The notes: generated from the letters alone by a model not told the origin. A stretch of DNA of 64,000 bases from Clostridia bacterium (GCA_009929315.1 SAAS01000005.1:1-64000), one strand, 5' to 3'. Positions 1 through 6,267 are shown, counted from the first letter of the stretch. Translations and numbers: made by a program.

Positions 1-171
1 ACGCGGCACTTTAATAGGGCTTTTCATGGCACAATATTTAGCCGTTCGCGGCATGGCATCTAGGTGAGCTGTGGACAAACGAACTTAGCAGCAACAGTAT
101 AGGAATAATGATACTATTAAAGAGATAATCGATGAAATTAGCTGTAAGAAATTTTAATAATGACAGCCGTT

Positions 172-210
172 CAAAAAATACAAAAACCCCTCTGCCTTAC
201 GGTAGGGGGG
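172..210 (-). terminator. Rho-independent terminator of the prophage repressor operon
   Basis: On the minus strand a ten-base stem (210-201 with 196-187, one mismatch and one wobble) closed by a GTAA loop is followed by a T-rich tract (complement of 172-186). It lies about 90 bases after the stop of the DUF2726 gene, so it ends the leftward operon. Confidence 0.8.
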
Positions 211-256
211 AATTGTTATTGTTAGCACAAACTGCTTTCCCATTTGAATAATGGTA

Positions 257-297
257 TCTCCCCCTTGAAGGGGGTCGGCGGAGCCGAGGGGAGAGGG
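257..297. repeat. Compound GC-rich inverted repeat
   Basis: Two short hairpins follow each other: CCCCC-TTGAA-GGGGG at 260-274 and TCGGC-GGA-GCCGA at 275-287. An alternative longer pairing of CTCCCC with GGGGAG spans the whole element. It touches the 3' end of the DUF2726 gene. It has no T-tract, so it is not an obvious terminator; a packaging or replication hairpin of a single-stranded phage genome is possible but unproven. Confidence 0.4.
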
Positions 298-301
298 TCG
301 G

Positions 302-814
302 TTATGCTGTTACTGTGAAAACGCTTTCGAGCTGCATTTTAAGTGATTCTGGCTGAACATCTCTGATATGCAGGACTTTATAACCGCAGTTTAGAAGAAC
401 GGCATCAACGAAGTTATCGCGCTCTATACGCTCCTTCGCGTTATGGGAATCATCGTCAAGCTCGATGATCACTTTGGCAACAAGCTCTTTATCGCATATC
501 ACAAAATCAACGTGCTTCGCTTGGATTTTCCCTTGATGTCCTAATTTGTTTTCTATATTCTCTTTCGGCTCGAGAAGGTCGAATAGTCGGACTTTGGCAA
601 ACAGGTAGAGCTCCATGCTGTCGGTGATAGCTTTAATCTTGTGAAAAGCCTCTTTTTCATGGTTGCTGAAAAGCCATTTTGATTTATACCCTTTGGTATA
701 ATCGAATTTATCGTTAGGCTTGTTATCTTTATTCTTGAGTCGGCTATTTAGAAAAGCAATTAAAATGCAGAACGCTCCAAATATCAATAGGTATTTGATA
801 ATCTCTTCAATCAT
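302..814 (-). CDS. DUF2726-type (restriction-endonuclease-like) protein with N-terminal membrane anchor
   Basis: The 170-residue protein starts with one hydrophobic segment (about residues 6-22). It continues into a domain resembling DUF2726: DFVICDKEL, then an IELDDDSH motif and an ERIERDNF stretch, then NCGYKVLHI. This acidic strand-basic helix order is typical of PD-(D/E)XK-like nuclease folds; DUF2726 itself has no settled function. The start is supported by TGAGGAA seven bases upstream. It is the last gene of the leftward prophage operon, 17 bases after a shorter gene that seems to be a decayed relative. A role in superinfection exclusion or DNA degradation at the membrane would be inference only. 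Confidence 0.65.
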   Translation of the reverse strand: MIEEIIKYLLIFGAFCILIAFLNSRLKNKDNKPNDKFDYTKGYKSKWLFSNHEKEAFHKIKAITDSMELYLFAKVRLFDLLEPKENIENKLGHQGKIQAKHVDFVICDKELVAKVIIELDDDSHNAKERIERDNFVDAVLLNCGYKVLHIRDVQPESLKMQLESVFTVTA

Positions 815-831
815 GTCATTTCCTCAGTATT

Positions 832-1110
832 CTAATTTCTGAATATGTATTGGATTAGGTACTCAATTATTGAAATATCTAATTTCTCTGTTTGGTAAGT
901 TGTATAACCGCAGTTATCTAATGCTTCTTTTTCGAATTTATCATTGCTTTTGATTATTGCAAATTTTTTATCAGAAGTAGTACTTTTTATTAGGTAGTTA
1001 ACACATATTGAATTTATTATTACATCTGTTTCGAGGCTTAATGATTTATTTTTGAGAAGCTTATTTAGGAGCATGTTTTCTTCCCATAGTATTTGGTCTT
1101 TGGCTTTCAT
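832..1110 (-). CDS. Small protein resembling the C-terminal half of its DUF2726 neighbour, acidic motif lost
   Basis: I choose the ATG at 1110 because GAGGTAA lies seven bases upstream; an in-frame ATG at 1128 has no ribosome site and would overlap the repressor gene. The 92-residue product ends with DKFEKEALDNCGY, which lines up with DNFVDAVLLNCGY in the adjacent DUF2726 protein, and DVIINS aligns with DFVICDK. Where the neighbour has IELDD, this protein has IKSTTS, so presumed active-site acids are absent. It looks like a degenerate paralogue or partner. No known function can be assigned. Confidence 0.55.
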   Translation of the reverse strand: MKAKDQILWEENMLLNKLLKNKSLSLETDVIINSICVNYLIKSTTSDKKFAIIKSNDKFEKEALDNCGYTTYQTEKLDISIIEYLIQYIFRN

Positions 1111-1115
1111 ATTTG

Positions 1116-1337
1116 TTACCTCGGCCATTTTAAGTTATTGGGTAGCCCCAGAATATAATCGGAGGAAACGCCATAATAAAGGCACAGTGTATTTAGATGT
1201 TTGATTGGTAATGGTATTTTCCCTAGTTCATATTTGCTGTAATATTCCTGATTAACCTGTAAAATGCTTGCTATTTGAGCTTGAGTAACATCTTTATCTA
1301 TCCTTAATTCTCTTAGTCTATCATAGTAATATTTCAC
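1116..1337 (-). CDS. XRE/Cro-CI family repressor
   Basis: The 73-residue protein is essentially one HTH_3 domain: RLRELRIDKDVTQAQIASIL followed by QEYYSKYELGKIPLP, the usual helix-turn-helix with a conserved YELGK turn. It starts at GTG 1337 with AAAGGAGG upstream. It is first in the leftward operon and diverges from the phage structural operon; the 142-base gap between them carries three related palindromes. By analogy with other prophages it is the likely lysogeny repressor controlling both directions. There is no peptidase (ImmA or LexA-like) domain, so induction would need another signal. Confidence 0.85.
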   Translation of the reverse strand: MKYYYDRLRELRIDKDVTQAQIASILQVNQEYYSKYELGKIPLPIKHLNTLCLYYGVSSDYILGLPNNLKWPR

Positions 1338-1378
1338 TGATAAATCCTCCTTTCTTTGTAATTATTATTAAATATAGC

Positions 1379-1398
1379 ATAGGTATTAAAATACCTAT
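1379..1398. promoter_or_regulatory. Putative repressor operator O1 (palindrome)
   Basis: ATAGGTATTAAAATACCTAT is an almost perfect inverted repeat (only the two central base pairs break symmetry). It ends at the -35 box of the rightward phage promoter and shares AGG...CCT half-sites with the two following palindromes. Confidence 0.6.
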
Positions 1399-1426
1399 TG
1401 ACTTTAGGATATATATGTCCTATTCT
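1398..1426 (+). promoter_or_regulatory. Sigma-A promoter of the rightward phage operon
   Basis: TTGACT at 1398-1403 and TATTCT at 1421-1426 are 17 bases apart. One palindromic operator (1405-1422) fills the spacer, so a bound repressor would block RNA polymerase. Confidence 0.7.
1405..1422. promoter_or_regulatory. Putative repressor operator O2
   Basis: TAGGATATATATGTCCTA is an inverted repeat broken only by one base pair. The identical 18-mer recurs at 1436-1453, offset by 31 bases, close to three helical turns. It lies between the -35 and -10 boxes. Confidence 0.65.
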
Positions 1427-1435
1427 TAACGTAAG

Positions 1436-1453
1436 TAGGATATATATGTCCTA
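1436..1453. promoter_or_regulatory. Putative repressor operator O3
   Basis: Second exact copy of the 18-base palindrome, downstream of the -10 box, on the same helix face as the first copy (31-base offset). It lies between the promoter and the ribosome site of the first structural-side gene. Confidence 0.65.
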
Positions 1454-1479
1454 TCATAATGTGAAAGGAGAATTGAAAA

Positions 1480-1707
1480 ATGAAAATTATCGGAGTAAAA
1501 AGAGTAGATTTCACACCCAAAGGTGAAGACCCTATTAAGGGCTATAAGGTACATTGCACTCTCAAGGCAGAAGACACGGCTGGTCTTGCCTGTGAGAGCT
1601 TCTTTGTGTCTGATACAAAGGCTGCCGGTTGGGTTCCCGAAGTCGGCAGGGAAGTAGAGCTTGTCTATAACAAGTTCGGTAAGATAGACCGTGTTGTAGC
1701 TGCCTAA
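1480..1707 (+). CDS. Small OB-like protein, candidate phage single-stranded DNA-binding protein
   Basis: First gene of the rightward operon, 75 residues, with GAAAGGAG upstream of the ATG. The sequence predicts mostly beta strands (IIGVKRVDF, GYKVHCTLKA, ESFFVSD, REVELVYNKFGKIDRVV) and a closing V-x-L-x-Y-N-x-x-G-x-I hairpin. Its size and place before Rep match the gpV-type helix-destabilising protein of filamentous phages. I see no diagnostic family motif, so the role is inferred from position and predicted fold. The stop codon overlaps the next start (TAATG). Confidence 0.55.
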   Translation: MKIIGVKRVDFTPKGEDPIKGYKVHCTLKAEDTAGLACESFFVSDTKAAGWVPEVGREVELVYNKFGKIDRVVAA

Positions 1708-1940
1708 TGGCAACGGAGTTCAATCTAAATGTGTTCCTCCAGAACAACGACTATGTGAGACGTCTGGAAGCTGACAGGGACGAAGCGTTACGGCGTGAAG
1801 CGGAATGGCGTATAAAGTGCAAGCAAGCACAAGACCGTTTAGCAGACGCGCAGCACGTCAATTTGGAGCTTATTGACACATTACAGCTGAACGGCTTTAA
1901 GTTCCGCAGAACGGCGGATATGCGTAATTGGAAGCTCTGA
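1707..1940 (+). CDS. Coiled-coil phage protein of unknown function
   Basis: A 77-residue, highly charged protein. Residues about 15-58 (DYVRRLEADRDEALRREAEW and following KCKQAQDRLADAQ) have heptad-like spacing suggesting a coiled coil; the C-terminus is basic. The start overlaps the preceding stop. I do not recognise the family. Inoviruses often carry a small gene here that acts in replication control; that is only a positional guess. Confidence 0.6.
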   Translation: MATEFNLNVFLQNNDYVRRLEADRDEALRREAEWRIKCKQAQDRLADAQHVNLELIDTLQLNGFKFRRTADMRNWKL

Positions 1941-1945
1941 AAATA

Positions 1946-1968
1946 GGGGAGATAAGCTCCCCGAGGGG
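1946..1968. repeat. Tandem short hairpins before rep
   Basis: GGGGAG-ATAAG-CTCCCC at 1946-1962 is a perfect six-base stem. An overlapping CCCC-GA-GGGG at 1959-1968 offers an alternative fold. It lies between the coiled-coil gene and rep. It could be a regulatory RNA hairpin or part of a replication origin; there is no direct evidence for either. Confidence 0.35.
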
Positions 1969-1997
1969 TCACTTGACATTATAACGATTTACGGGAA

Positions 1998-2915
1998 ATG
2001 GGTGGTATCTTGATAACGTCTTTTGAACGTCCATTGTACACGATAAAGCGGTTTTCTGGTACCACCTATCAAATAACAAAATTCAAAATATGCGGTCAGT
2101 CTATTCATATTAAAGACGATGAAGTTACTGAAAATGATTCAAAGCTCGACAATGCTTTTTCCCGTGCTCGTTCTATGGTGTATCAATATGGAATGTGTAA
2201 TCCGTGGGATTACTTCGCAACATTGACTTTGGATAAAGAGAAATATAACCGATTCGATTTATTCAAGTATAAGAAGGATTTGGGGCAATTCATAAGGGAT
2301 TTGCGGAAGAAATATCCCGATAACGAAAATCGAATTTCATTCCTATTTGTTCCCGAGAATCACAAGGACGGTGCATGGCATATTCACGGCCTTATAAATG
2401 GTTTGCCAAACTGTGAAGTTAAACGCTTTGAAGGAAAGTGCTATCCGAAATATCTTACTGAAAACGAGTTTTACAATTGGGAATCATATCAGAGGAAATT
2501 CGGGTTTGTTTCTCTGGCGAAAATTCGTAACCATGAGGCAACGATAAATTATACCACAAAATACATAAATAAAGACATTAAGGCTCTTCGGGATTTGAAG
2601 GGAGAGCATTTATATATGGCAAGCAGACCTTTGAAAAAAGCGGAACATGTTGCCGATGTGTATGCACATCAGAGGGAACTTGACGAGTGCATAACCGAAC
2701 ATTATCGCTTTTGCAGCGTTGGACGATTTAAAACTAATGATTGGACATGGCCTTATCAGTATTCCGAGGACATGGAGCCGTTCAGTCCTTCACAGATAGT
2801 AAAGCTGCAAAAGCCAGTCCTAGAAGTAGACCCTGTAACAATTGATGTGAGTTCGCAATTGAAAATTAAGGAAATGGAGAATTTGGGTAATGTATGGAAT
2901 TATAAGCGTGTGTGA
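1998..2915 (+). CDS. HUH-type rolling-circle replication initiator (gpII-like Rep)
   Basis: The 305-residue protein has the three classic motifs in order: motif I FATLTL (residues 73-78), motif II WHIHGLI (127-133, metal-binding His128 and His130) and motif III NYTTKYINKD (Tyr185 and Tyr189). Such enzymes nick the plus-strand origin through a tyrosine-DNA bond and restart single-strand synthesis. Two starts are possible: ATG 1998, with a weak ribosome site, or TTG 2010, preceded by GGTGG. It sits between the DNA-binding protein candidates and the structural genes, as in inoviruses. Motifs I-III are all intact, so the enzyme should be active. Confidence 0.88.
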   Translation: MGGILITSFERPLYTIKRFSGTTYQITKFKICGQSIHIKDDEVTENDSKLDNAFSRARSMVYQYGMCNPWDYFATLTLDKEKYNRFDLFKYKKDLGQFIRDLRKKYPDNENRISFLFVPENHKDGAWHIHGLINGLPNCEVKRFEGKCYPKYLTENEFYNWESYQRKFGFVSLAKIRNHEATINYTTKYINKDIKALRDLKGEHLYMASRPLKKAEHVADVYAHQRELDECITEHYRFCSVGRFKTNDWTWPYQYSEDMEPFSPSQIVKLQKPVLEVDPVTIDVSSQLKIKEMENLGNVWNYKRV

Positions 2916-3108
2916 CAGCGAAATACTCGCATTGAGCCGTGATATAGGTATTCTGTTGTGGATTAAGCATTATTATGAGGAAATCGGCGTAGAAGTCAAG
3001 CTAGAGCCTGTAAACGCCTTTGATATCGAAGCCGAGGACGAGGACGGCAACACAATCACTTTAAGACTGGAAATAGAAGGAAAACTGTGTAACAGGTCGT
3101 GCGGTTAA
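2890..3108 (+). CDS. Small acidic phage protein, unknown
   Basis: A 72-residue ORF overlapping the end of rep by 26 bases in another frame. It opens with a helical part (SEILALSRDIGILLWIKHYY) and continues with an acidic strand-rich part (NAFDIEAEDEDGNTITLRLE). No family recognised. Its translation is probably coupled to rep. The next gene follows 20 bases later with a strong GGGGAGAGG ribosome site. Confidence 0.5.
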   Translation: MYGIISVCDSEILALSRDIGILLWIKHYYEEIGVEVKLEPVNAFDIEAEDEDGNTITLRLEIEGKLCNRSCG

Positions 3109-3128
3109 AAAGAGGGGAGAGGTGCTCT

Positions 3129-3260
3129 GTGGGTATAACTCAAGAATCCTTTGACGCATTTGTGCTAATGCAAACCTCTTATAATCAGTTCTTTATTTTT
3201 TGCTTAGCTCTTGTAGCCGGCTGTGTTTTAGGAAGTATGATTATGAGGTTTTTCAGATGA
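3129..3260 (+). CDS. 43-residue single-span membrane protein, candidate minor virion tip protein
   Basis: This short gene starts at GTG 3129, eight bases after GGGGAGAGG, and ends at 3260. The product has a short polar N-terminus (MGITQESFDAFVLM), one membrane span (about QFFIFCLALVAGCVLGSMIM) and a basic end (RFFR). The ATG of the next small gene overlaps its stop (ATGA). The pair of tiny membrane proteins just before the major coat gene corresponds in size and place to the minor tip proteins (pVII/pIX-like) of filamentous phages. This is inference from topology and order. Confidence 0.65.
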   Translation: MGITQESFDAFVLMQTSYNQFFIFCLALVAGCVLGSMIMRFFR

Positions 3261-3388
3261 CAGATGAAATAGTCGGCTTGATAATATTCGGTCTTGAGTG
3301 GGGCGTTGCGCTTACTCTGATTGTGGGTGTTATGGTGTGGGGTGTACGGTCTGTAATCGGTTTGATTCAGCAGTCATCTCAAACATAA
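3257..3388 (+). CDS. 43-residue single-span membrane protein, candidate minor virion protein
   Basis: The ATG at 3257 overlaps the preceding stop, so I prefer it over an upstream in-frame extension. Sequence: short acidic N-terminus (MTDEIVG), one span (LIIFGLEWGVALTLIVGVMV), then VRSVIGLIQQ and a polar end. Like its upstream neighbour it has the layout of a filamentous-phage tip protein, but it has no recognisable family motif. A ribosome site and the major coat gene follow after 27 bases. Confidence 0.6.
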   Translation: MTDEIVGLIIFGLEWGVALTLIVGVMVWGVRSVIGLIQQSSQT

Positions 3389-3415
3389 TATAAATTTTTG
3401 TGAAGGGAGAAAATC

Positions 3416-3649
3416 ATGAAAAAGAAGCTCGTAGCACTTATGACTGTTATTTCTGTTGTTGCAGTTATGGCGGTCAATGCGTTTGCTACTGATGAAGTTC
3501 AGACTGCTCTTACTACTGGACTTACATCTGCTAGCACTTCCATTCTCGGCTCCATTACGGCTGTGCTTCCAATTGCTCTCGGAATCCTTGCTGCCGTATT
3601 CGGCGTGAAGTACGGTATCAGATTTTTCAAGTCCATAAGCAAAGGTTAA
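3416..3649 (+). CDS. Major coat protein (pVIII-like) with signal peptide
   Basis: The 77-residue precursor has a clear Sec signal (MKKK, hydrophobic VALMTVISVVAVMAV, then N-A-F-A cleavage site at about residue 24). The mature protein has about 53 residues: an amphipathic N-terminal helix (DEVQTALTTGLTSASTSI), a membrane span (ITAVLPIALGILAAVFGV) and a basic C-terminus (KYGIRFFKSISKG) that would contact the DNA. This is the standard plan of inovirus major coat proteins. A strong stem-loop directly after the gene fits its expected high expression. GAAGGGAG supplies the ribosome site. Confidence 0.88.
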   Translation: MKKKLVALMTVISVVAVMAVNAFATDEVQTALTTGLTSASTSILGSITAVLPIALGILAAVFGVKYGIRFFKSISKG

Positions 3650-3658
3650 CGGTCGGCA

Positions 3659-3698
3659 GGGCAGGGGGGCGGTGCTTCCCTGCCCTTACTCATTTTTG
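3659..3698 (+). terminator. Stem-loop terminator or attenuator after the major coat gene
   Basis: GGGCAGGG (3659-3666) pairs perfectly with CCCTGCCC (3678-3685), loop of 11, followed by TTACTCATTTTT. Filamentous phages commonly place a partial terminator after the major coat gene to raise coat output over downstream genes. Confidence 0.65.
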
Positions 3699-3709
3699 GG
3701 GGTTTTGAA

Positions 3710-5116
3710 ATGAAAAATCTGAAAAAACGAATATTATCAATTGCTCTTGCGATTGTTGTTTTATGCTGTCCGTTACTGAATGTGTCTGGCTCGGCTCATG
3801 CTGCTTCTTTAGGCGATTTTGAAGCTGCTGCTTTAAAGGTCTTGGATGAATTTAAAGCTGCGTATGGAGAAACTCTCGGCCCGATAGTGCTTACTCTCGG
3901 ACAATATGCTTTAGGAGCTATTGGCCTTACGTTTGCCACATACGGCCAGAAAGCAATTGCAACGAGCGAATTTATAAATTCGAATCCTGTAATAGGGGAA
4001 TATCTTAGCGTTGTCGGCGCTTCGGTATCTATTGGAACTGACGGATTTTATAAATGGTATCCTACAAAAGTTGACTTAGGACTATTCAAAAAAGTAGTTC
4101 TTAAAGCTATGGAATATTTCGGCAAGGCAACAATTGACGTAGCAAACAGGGATAAATTCCTCATAGATGATGTTCCTATATATAATTCTATTGCAGGATT
4201 AGAAGCTTCGCAATTGTTCGCTTTGGCTACTATTGCTATTGGTACCGTAACCACTTTCACTGTTAACGGAGTCGACTATAATTACAGCGTGCAGGAAAAC
4301 GGGCCGTATCGTTTTATGCAGCTTAATAATATTAACGTCATGGAGAGCGATTACCGTCCTTACGGTGAGCAGTTGAATGTGAATAACTGGTCGAATCCAG
4401 AAGTCAAATATGGCTTTTATCAATACATAGACGGAAACGGCTATAAATGGATTGTACCGTTTTTCGCTGCTTGTGGTGTTAATGCTTTAGGCCTTTATGA
4501 ATATCGTATGCCCGGGAATTTGCTTCCCGAGTATTACGGTATGTTTCCTTTGTCTGGCTCCGTTGCTACTCCTATATTTGATTCAATGCAGGTCGGCAAA
4601 GCGATATCTATTGAAGTCGATGATATGAAGCACGCTTTTGATACTGTAATCGGCAGCATGGCTGACGGTGCAACGCTTGATATACCTATGGAAGAAACAG
4701 CAGAAGATGTAGAAAATGCTGATGATGAAGAAAAGGTTGACGGAATCCCTTTATCACGGTGGGTTACTATTCTATCCGCTTTAGGGCTTATTGAGATTTT
4801 AAAGACCTTAAAACAAACGACTACTCAGACAACAACAGAATCAGACTTTGATACTCCCGAAATGCCTGTAAACCTCAAGGACAAGTTTCCTTTCTGCGTT
4901 CCTTTTGATTTGATAGCGTTGGTAACTGCTTTAAATGCTCCTGCCGAAGTTCCGTCTGCTACTATTCCTTTGAAATTCGCTTCTCTGGGCTATGAAAGCA
5001 GCATGACAATTAACTTGTCGCAGTTTGAAGGTGTCGCTAAGGCTGTGCGTTGGGGAACGACAATATTATTCATATTCGGTCTTATAGTTCTCACTCGAAA
5101 ACTGATTAAGGGGTAG
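3710..5116 (+). CDS. Adsorption/minor coat protein (pIII-like)
   Basis: A 468-residue protein with a signal peptide (MKNLKKRILSIALAIVVLC, cleavage near A-H-A-A-S, residue 31), a long extracytoplasmic domain, a threonine- and acid-rich linker (about 335-390) and a C-terminal membrane anchor (WGTTILFIFGLIVL then RKLIKG). That topology and the place between major coat and pVI-like genes match pIII, the receptor-binding tip protein that also releases virions. The receptor-binding part is not similar to anything I recognise and would need to reach through a Gram-positive wall. Confidence 0.78.
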   Translation: MKNLKKRILSIALAIVVLCCPLLNVSGSAHAASLGDFEAAALKVLDEFKAAYGETLGPIVLTLGQYALGAIGLTFATYGQKAIATSEFINSNPVIGEYLSVVGASVSIGTDGFYKWYPTKVDLGLFKKVVLKAMEYFGKATIDVANRDKFLIDDVPIYNSIAGLEASQLFALATIAIGTVTTFTVNGVDYNYSVQENGPYRFMQLNNINVMESDYRPYGEQLNVNNWSNPEVKYGFYQYIDGNGYKWIVPFFAACGVNALGLYEYRMPGNLLPEYYGMFPLSGSVATPIFDSMQVGKAISIEVDDMKHAFDTVIGSMADGATLDIPMEETAEDVENADDEEKVDGIPLSRWVTILSALGLIEILKTLKQTTTQTTTESDFDTPEMPVNLKDKFPFCVPFDLIALVTALNAPAEVPSATIPLKFASLGYESSMTINLSQFEGVAKAVRWGTTILFIFGLIVLTRKLIKG

Positions 5117-5120
5117 CATT

Positions 5121-5360
5121 ATGATTTCTAAAATAAATGACTTGTTGCAATCTCTTGTTTCAATAATAATGTCAATTCTTCCGAATAGCCCTGTGCAGCC
5201 TTTCATTGATTCCATTCAGTCGGTGTCATGGCTCGGCTGGCTTAACTGGGTTGTGCCTGTCGGGACGTTCGTCACGATCGGCGCAGCGTGGTTAGCTGCC
5301 ATAGTTGTATTTTACACTTATCAGTTAATACTTAGGTGGTCGAAGGCGGTGGGTGACTGA
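5121..5360 (+). CDS. Minor coat protein, pVI-like membrane protein
   Basis: A 79-residue protein with two hydrophobic segments (LLQSLVSIIMSIL and WVVPVGTFVTIGAAWLAAIVVFY) joined by a short NSPVQPFIDSIQSV loop. It starts four bases after the pIII-like gene and its stop overlaps the assembly ATPase start (TGATG). Size, topology and position fit pVI, which holds pIII on the virion end. I see no sequence signature, so the assignment is mainly positional. Confidence 0.65.
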   Translation: MISKINDLLQSLVSIIMSILPNSPVQPFIDSIQSVSWLGWLNWVVPVGTFVTIGAAWLAAIVVFYTYQLILRWSKAVGD

Positions 5361-6103
5361 TGATATGGCTTTATACTGGTACGCCCGGGAGCGGAAAAAG
5401 TCTTCATTGTGCCGCTGAAATCTACAAGCGCATTTGTAGGGGCAAAAATGTTATTTCAAATTTTGATATAAATAGGACGGCTATCCCTAAGAAAAAGCAG
5501 AAGGGTCTTTTCGTTTACATCGATAATTCTGATTTAAGTCCCGAGTTCCTTATTGACTTGGCTTACTCTTATCATAGGAGGAATACCAATGGAAACATTG
5601 TAGAAGGGCAAACAATGCTCGTAATTGACGAATGTCAAGTTATGTTCGGAAACAGAGATTGGCAGGCTAAAGGGCGAAGCGAATGGAATGAGTTCTTTCG
5701 CCAACATCGGAAGTATGGGTACAATGTTATTTTAATAACACAGTTTGATAGAATTATTGATAGGCAGATACTGGGAACAGTTGAATATGAGGTTATTCAT
5801 AGGAAAGCTTCCAATTATAAGACTTTGGGGTTTTTCCTTGGTTTAATGTTCGGTGGTAGGCTATTTGTAGCTATTGAGCGGTATTACTGTATCAAGGAAA
5901 AAAATGATTCCGAGTGGTTTATAATGCGCCGTAAGTATGCACGACTTTACGATAGTTACCGTACCTTTGGTGCGCCACAGGTGTCGGGGTTTGGGGCCCC
6001 GGCGCCGAAGGCGGGCCAAAGGGAAAAAACGACTGTAAAGAAAGAAATACGCACGGACGATTATATATGTAATCCTGAGCTTTTCCGAAGCAAAATATCC
6101 TAG
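5360..6103 (+). CDS. Zot/pI-family phage assembly ATPase
   Basis: The 247-residue protein begins with a P-loop, GTPGSGKS (residues 7-14), and has a Walker B strand MLVIDE (86-91) followed by CQVMFGNRD. An Arg/Gln stretch with ILITQFD (124-130) is typical of the zonular occludens toxin family. A hydrophobic segment (about 155-172, LGFFLGLMFGGRLFVAI) would cross the membrane, leaving a short outer domain. In filamentous phages this protein strips the DNA-binding protein and drives extrusion of the coated genome. The partner pIV secretin is absent. It is the last phage gene. Confidence 0.88.
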   Translation: MIWLYTGTPGSGKSLHCAAEIYKRICRGKNVISNFDINRTAIPKKKQKGLFVYIDNSDLSPEFLIDLAYSYHRRNTNGNIVEGQTMLVIDECQVMFGNRDWQAKGRSEWNEFFRQHRKYGYNVILITQFDRIIDRQILGTVEYEVIHRKASNYKTLGFFLGLMFGGRLFVAIERYYCIKEKNDSEWFIMRRKYARLYDSYRTFGAPQVSGFGAPAPKAGQREKTTVKKEIRTDDYICNPELFRSKIS

Positions 6104-6203
6104 ATTATCTGAATAGCACGATATAGTGCAAACCTAATTATTTTGTTCAATTTGGTTGCATTTGTGATATCATTGAAAAAGCTAGGATTATGGAGTATTC
6201 CTC

Positions 6204-6230
6204 GGTTTACATATCCCCTATATTAAACAA
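6204..6230. other. dif-like site / probable phage-host junction (attR candidate)
   Basis: Read on the minus strand, the outer arm is ATATGTAAACC, which matches the strongly conserved XerD arm of Firmicutes dif sites (TTATGTAAACT in Bacillus subtilis). On the plus strand GTTTACATAT...TATTAAAC forms an imperfect inverted repeat around CCCC. The other arm (TTTGTTTAATA) does not match the usual XerC arm, as could happen in a hybrid phage/host site. It lies between the last phage gene and a Xer recombinase gene. Confidence 0.45.
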
Positions 6231-6249
6231 AATTTTTATTTTGTTTAAT
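6222..6249. repeat. Perfect 12-bp AT-rich inverted repeat
   Basis: ATTAAACAAAAT (6222-6233) is the exact reverse complement of ATTTTGTTTAAT (6238-6249) with a TTTT loop. Its left arm overlaps the dif-like site. It could be part of a recombination site or a weak terminator for the phage operon. Confidence 0.5.
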
Positions 6250-6267
6250 TATTGGTGTTTTTGTCAA

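Larger units (their letters stand above)
1..6230. mobile_element. Integrated filamentous phage (inovirus-like prophage), left end beyond the window
   Basis: A compact phage module occupies this interval. A leftward repressor operon (302-1337) and a rightward operon (1480-6103) run in typical inovirus order: DNA-binding protein, Rep, small membrane proteins, major coat, adsorption protein, pVI-like protein, Zot/pI ATPase. Stop-start overlaps (TAATG, ATGA) tie the rightward genes together. No secretin (pIV) is present, which fits a monoderm host that needs no outer-membrane pore. No integrase is seen inside the module; the neighbouring host-type Xer recombinase and a dif-like sequence at 6204-6230 suggest Xer-mediated integration. 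I could not find a second copy of that sequence in bases 1-300, so the left junction is probably outside the window. Family assignment rests on gene order, HUH and Walker motifs and the coat protein. Confidence 0.88.

Noticed and set aside
133..255. Short plus-strand ORF of about 40 codons
   Set aside because: It runs straight through the minus-strand terminator, has no ribosome site and no plausible protein features.
1..300. Left attachment site of the prophage
   Set aside because: No match to the GTTTACATAT...TTAAAC element of 6204-6230 on either strand; only short AT-rich similarity (TTTAATA), which is not meaningful.
1426..1972. Minus-strand ORFs opposite the small phage genes
   Set aside because: They are antisense to genes with good ribosome sites and stop-start overlaps; no ribosome sites of their own.
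6127..6160. Imperfect hairpin TGCAAACC...GGTTGCA after the Zot gene
   Set aside because: One-base bulge and no T-run; too weak to call a terminator or origin.
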